Source: an uncultured Roseiflexaceae bacterium
GTDB lineage: Bacteria > Chloroflexota > Chloroflexia > Chloroflexales > Roseiflexaceae
NCBI GenBank assembly: GCA_903868295.1
Contig: CAIPUQ010000488.1
Location: forward strand, 1-7,502
Reading direction: 5' to 3'
DNA length: 7,502 nt
Part shown: one piece after another, positions 6,815 through 7,502 of the stretch
Layout of the letters: each line of letters opens with the position of its first letter
How positions within the stretch are numbered: the stretch's first letter is position 1
Notes under the pieces: model-generated
What the model saw: only the letters and a program-made list of their open reading frames with translations
Told to the model about the DNA's origin: nothing
The model's database searches: none
Program-made: the position numbers and the translations under genes

Positions 6815-7502
6815 CGTGATCCACCGCCGGGTTGATGGCGATCGCATGCACGCCAGCGCGGATTAGTTGTGCGTCTGGGACCAGATGCAACCGCGTATCA
6901 TTGACCGTCACAAGCCAGCACGGCCCGTCATGCTGCCATGCAACCTGGGTGACCGGCGTCTTGGCGGCAGTCGCGATGTCGTTGAATATCTGCGCCAGCG
7001 TGATGTCCCCGTGGGCCGCGGCCTGGGTAACATGCAACACCGGTGCCTGCCATTGGGTAATGCAGGTGGTCAAATCGGTATCGCTGAGGCTCGTCCCCGC
7101 CGCATGCAGTGCCATTGTGGCAATTGGCTGCTCGTCGAACTTGCGCCACTGGATGGCGTGTGGTGTCACCCGCATTTGTGCCGGACAACCAAACGTCAGC
7201 GCGTCGATGACACAATCCGTGATTGCATGTACGACCTGGTGTTGGTAGGCGGGACTGGTCGCTCCATAATCAGGACTGCGCCGTGTGCCGCTGGCAACCA
7301 AGATGACCTCGACGGGGGTGATGGGGTGCAGATTAATGTGAAAGGTCAACGAGCTGACGTCGATGCGCGCGGGATGCTCGATGTCACAGACGACAAGGGC
7401 CAGCAGACAGTCTTCGCCACGGAATCCGACCGCATGCACCATCAGCGGGGTACCGACATGCGCAAATGTCGCATGACCGGCACGTTCTGTGGCATCAGGG
7501 TC
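6807..7502 (-). CDS. Possible diverged neutral/alkaline ceramidase-like protein (5'-truncated by window edge)
   Basis: The frame is open to the window edge; 231 C-terminal-side residues are visible and the start lies outside. An ATG at 7442 exists but conserved-looking sequence continues upstream of it, so I do not take it as the start. I do not firmly recognise the protein. The order of segments resembles the N-terminal catalytic domain of neutral ceramidases: a strand pair ending in LALVVCDIEH (34-43), a VEVILVASGTRRSPDY stretch (64-79) where ceramidases have a His-rich HTHSGP motif, MALHAAG (130-136) where they have a metal-binding histidine, and VTQAAAHGDI (158-167) where they have a Gly-Asp motif near the catalytic serine. 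If this is right, the first metal ligand is lost and the activity is doubtful. There is no membrane segment in the visible part. The gene overlaps tag by eight bases, so it belongs to the same operon. An unrelated conserved hypothetical protein is the main alternative. Confidence 0.55.
   Translation of the reverse strand, partial: DPDATERAGHATFAHVGTPLMVHAVGFRGEDCLLALVVCDIEHPARIDVSSLTFHINLHPITPVEVILVASGTRRSPDYGATSPAYQHQVVHAITDCVIDALTFGCPAQMRVTPHAIQWRKFDEQPIATMALHAAGTSLSDTDLTTCITQWQAPVLHVTQAAAHGDITLAQIFNDIATAAKTPVTQVAWQHDGPCWLVTVNDTRLHLVPDAQLIRAGVHAIAINPAVDHDE

Noticed and set aside
1..7502. Search for a defence, toxin-antitoxin or mobile system
   Set aside because: Every gene except the right-edge one belongs to a recognised housekeeping or signalling family, and no transposase, integrase, nuclease, toxin or inverted terminal repeat was seen.

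Overview
The window looks like ordinary chromosome from a moderately GC-rich bacterium, most likely a member of the Chloroflexota (Chloroflexus/Roseiflexus/Herpetosiphon-like). That placement is inference. It rests on a long-form RmlA-type nucleotidyltransferase, a bacterial XPB helicase and heptameric repeats between genes, a combination I associate with that phylum. No rRNA, tRNA, CRISPR array, integrase or transposase is visible.

Layout. One truncated gene runs rightward at the left edge (1-654): the C-terminal part of a long glucose-1-phosphate thymidylyltransferase. It converges on a run of leftward genes that fills the rest of the window. The 116-base gap between the two directions (655-770) holds a seven-copy heptamer repeat that overlaps the rfbA stop codon, a hairpin that probably terminates transcription from both sides, and a second, two-copy heptamer. 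Leftward, in transcription order, the genes are: a 5'-truncated protein that may be a diverged neutral-ceramidase-like protein (7502-6807), DNA-3-methyladenine glycosylase I (tag), an XPB-type DNA helicase, and a VTT/TVP38-type membrane protein. These four overlap at every junction (8, 4 and 4 bases), so they form one tightly coupled operon. A gap of about 90 bases with a perfect TATAAT box then precedes galactokinase (galK), followed 49 bases later by a PhoB/OmpR-type response regulator and, 3 bases after that, its PAS-containing histidine kinase.

How the genes work together. Tag removes 3-alkyladenine from DNA and XPB unwinds DNA, so the upstream operon has a repair flavour. The membrane protein and the ceramidase-like protein have no obvious repair role. 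galK and the two-component pair share a direction and little space, so they may be co-transcribed from the galK promoter. rfbA belongs to deoxysugar (dTDP-rhamnose type) nucleotide synthesis and is separate from the rest.

Several starts were moved downstream of the longest open frame because a ribosome binding site or an overlap with the preceding gene decides them (galK, response regulator, VTT protein, XPB, Tag). I see no clear sign of a new defence or mobile system. The points most worth a second look are the tag-XPB-VTT coupling, the ceramidase-like protein with apparently altered catalytic motifs, and the heptamer repeats at the convergent junction.
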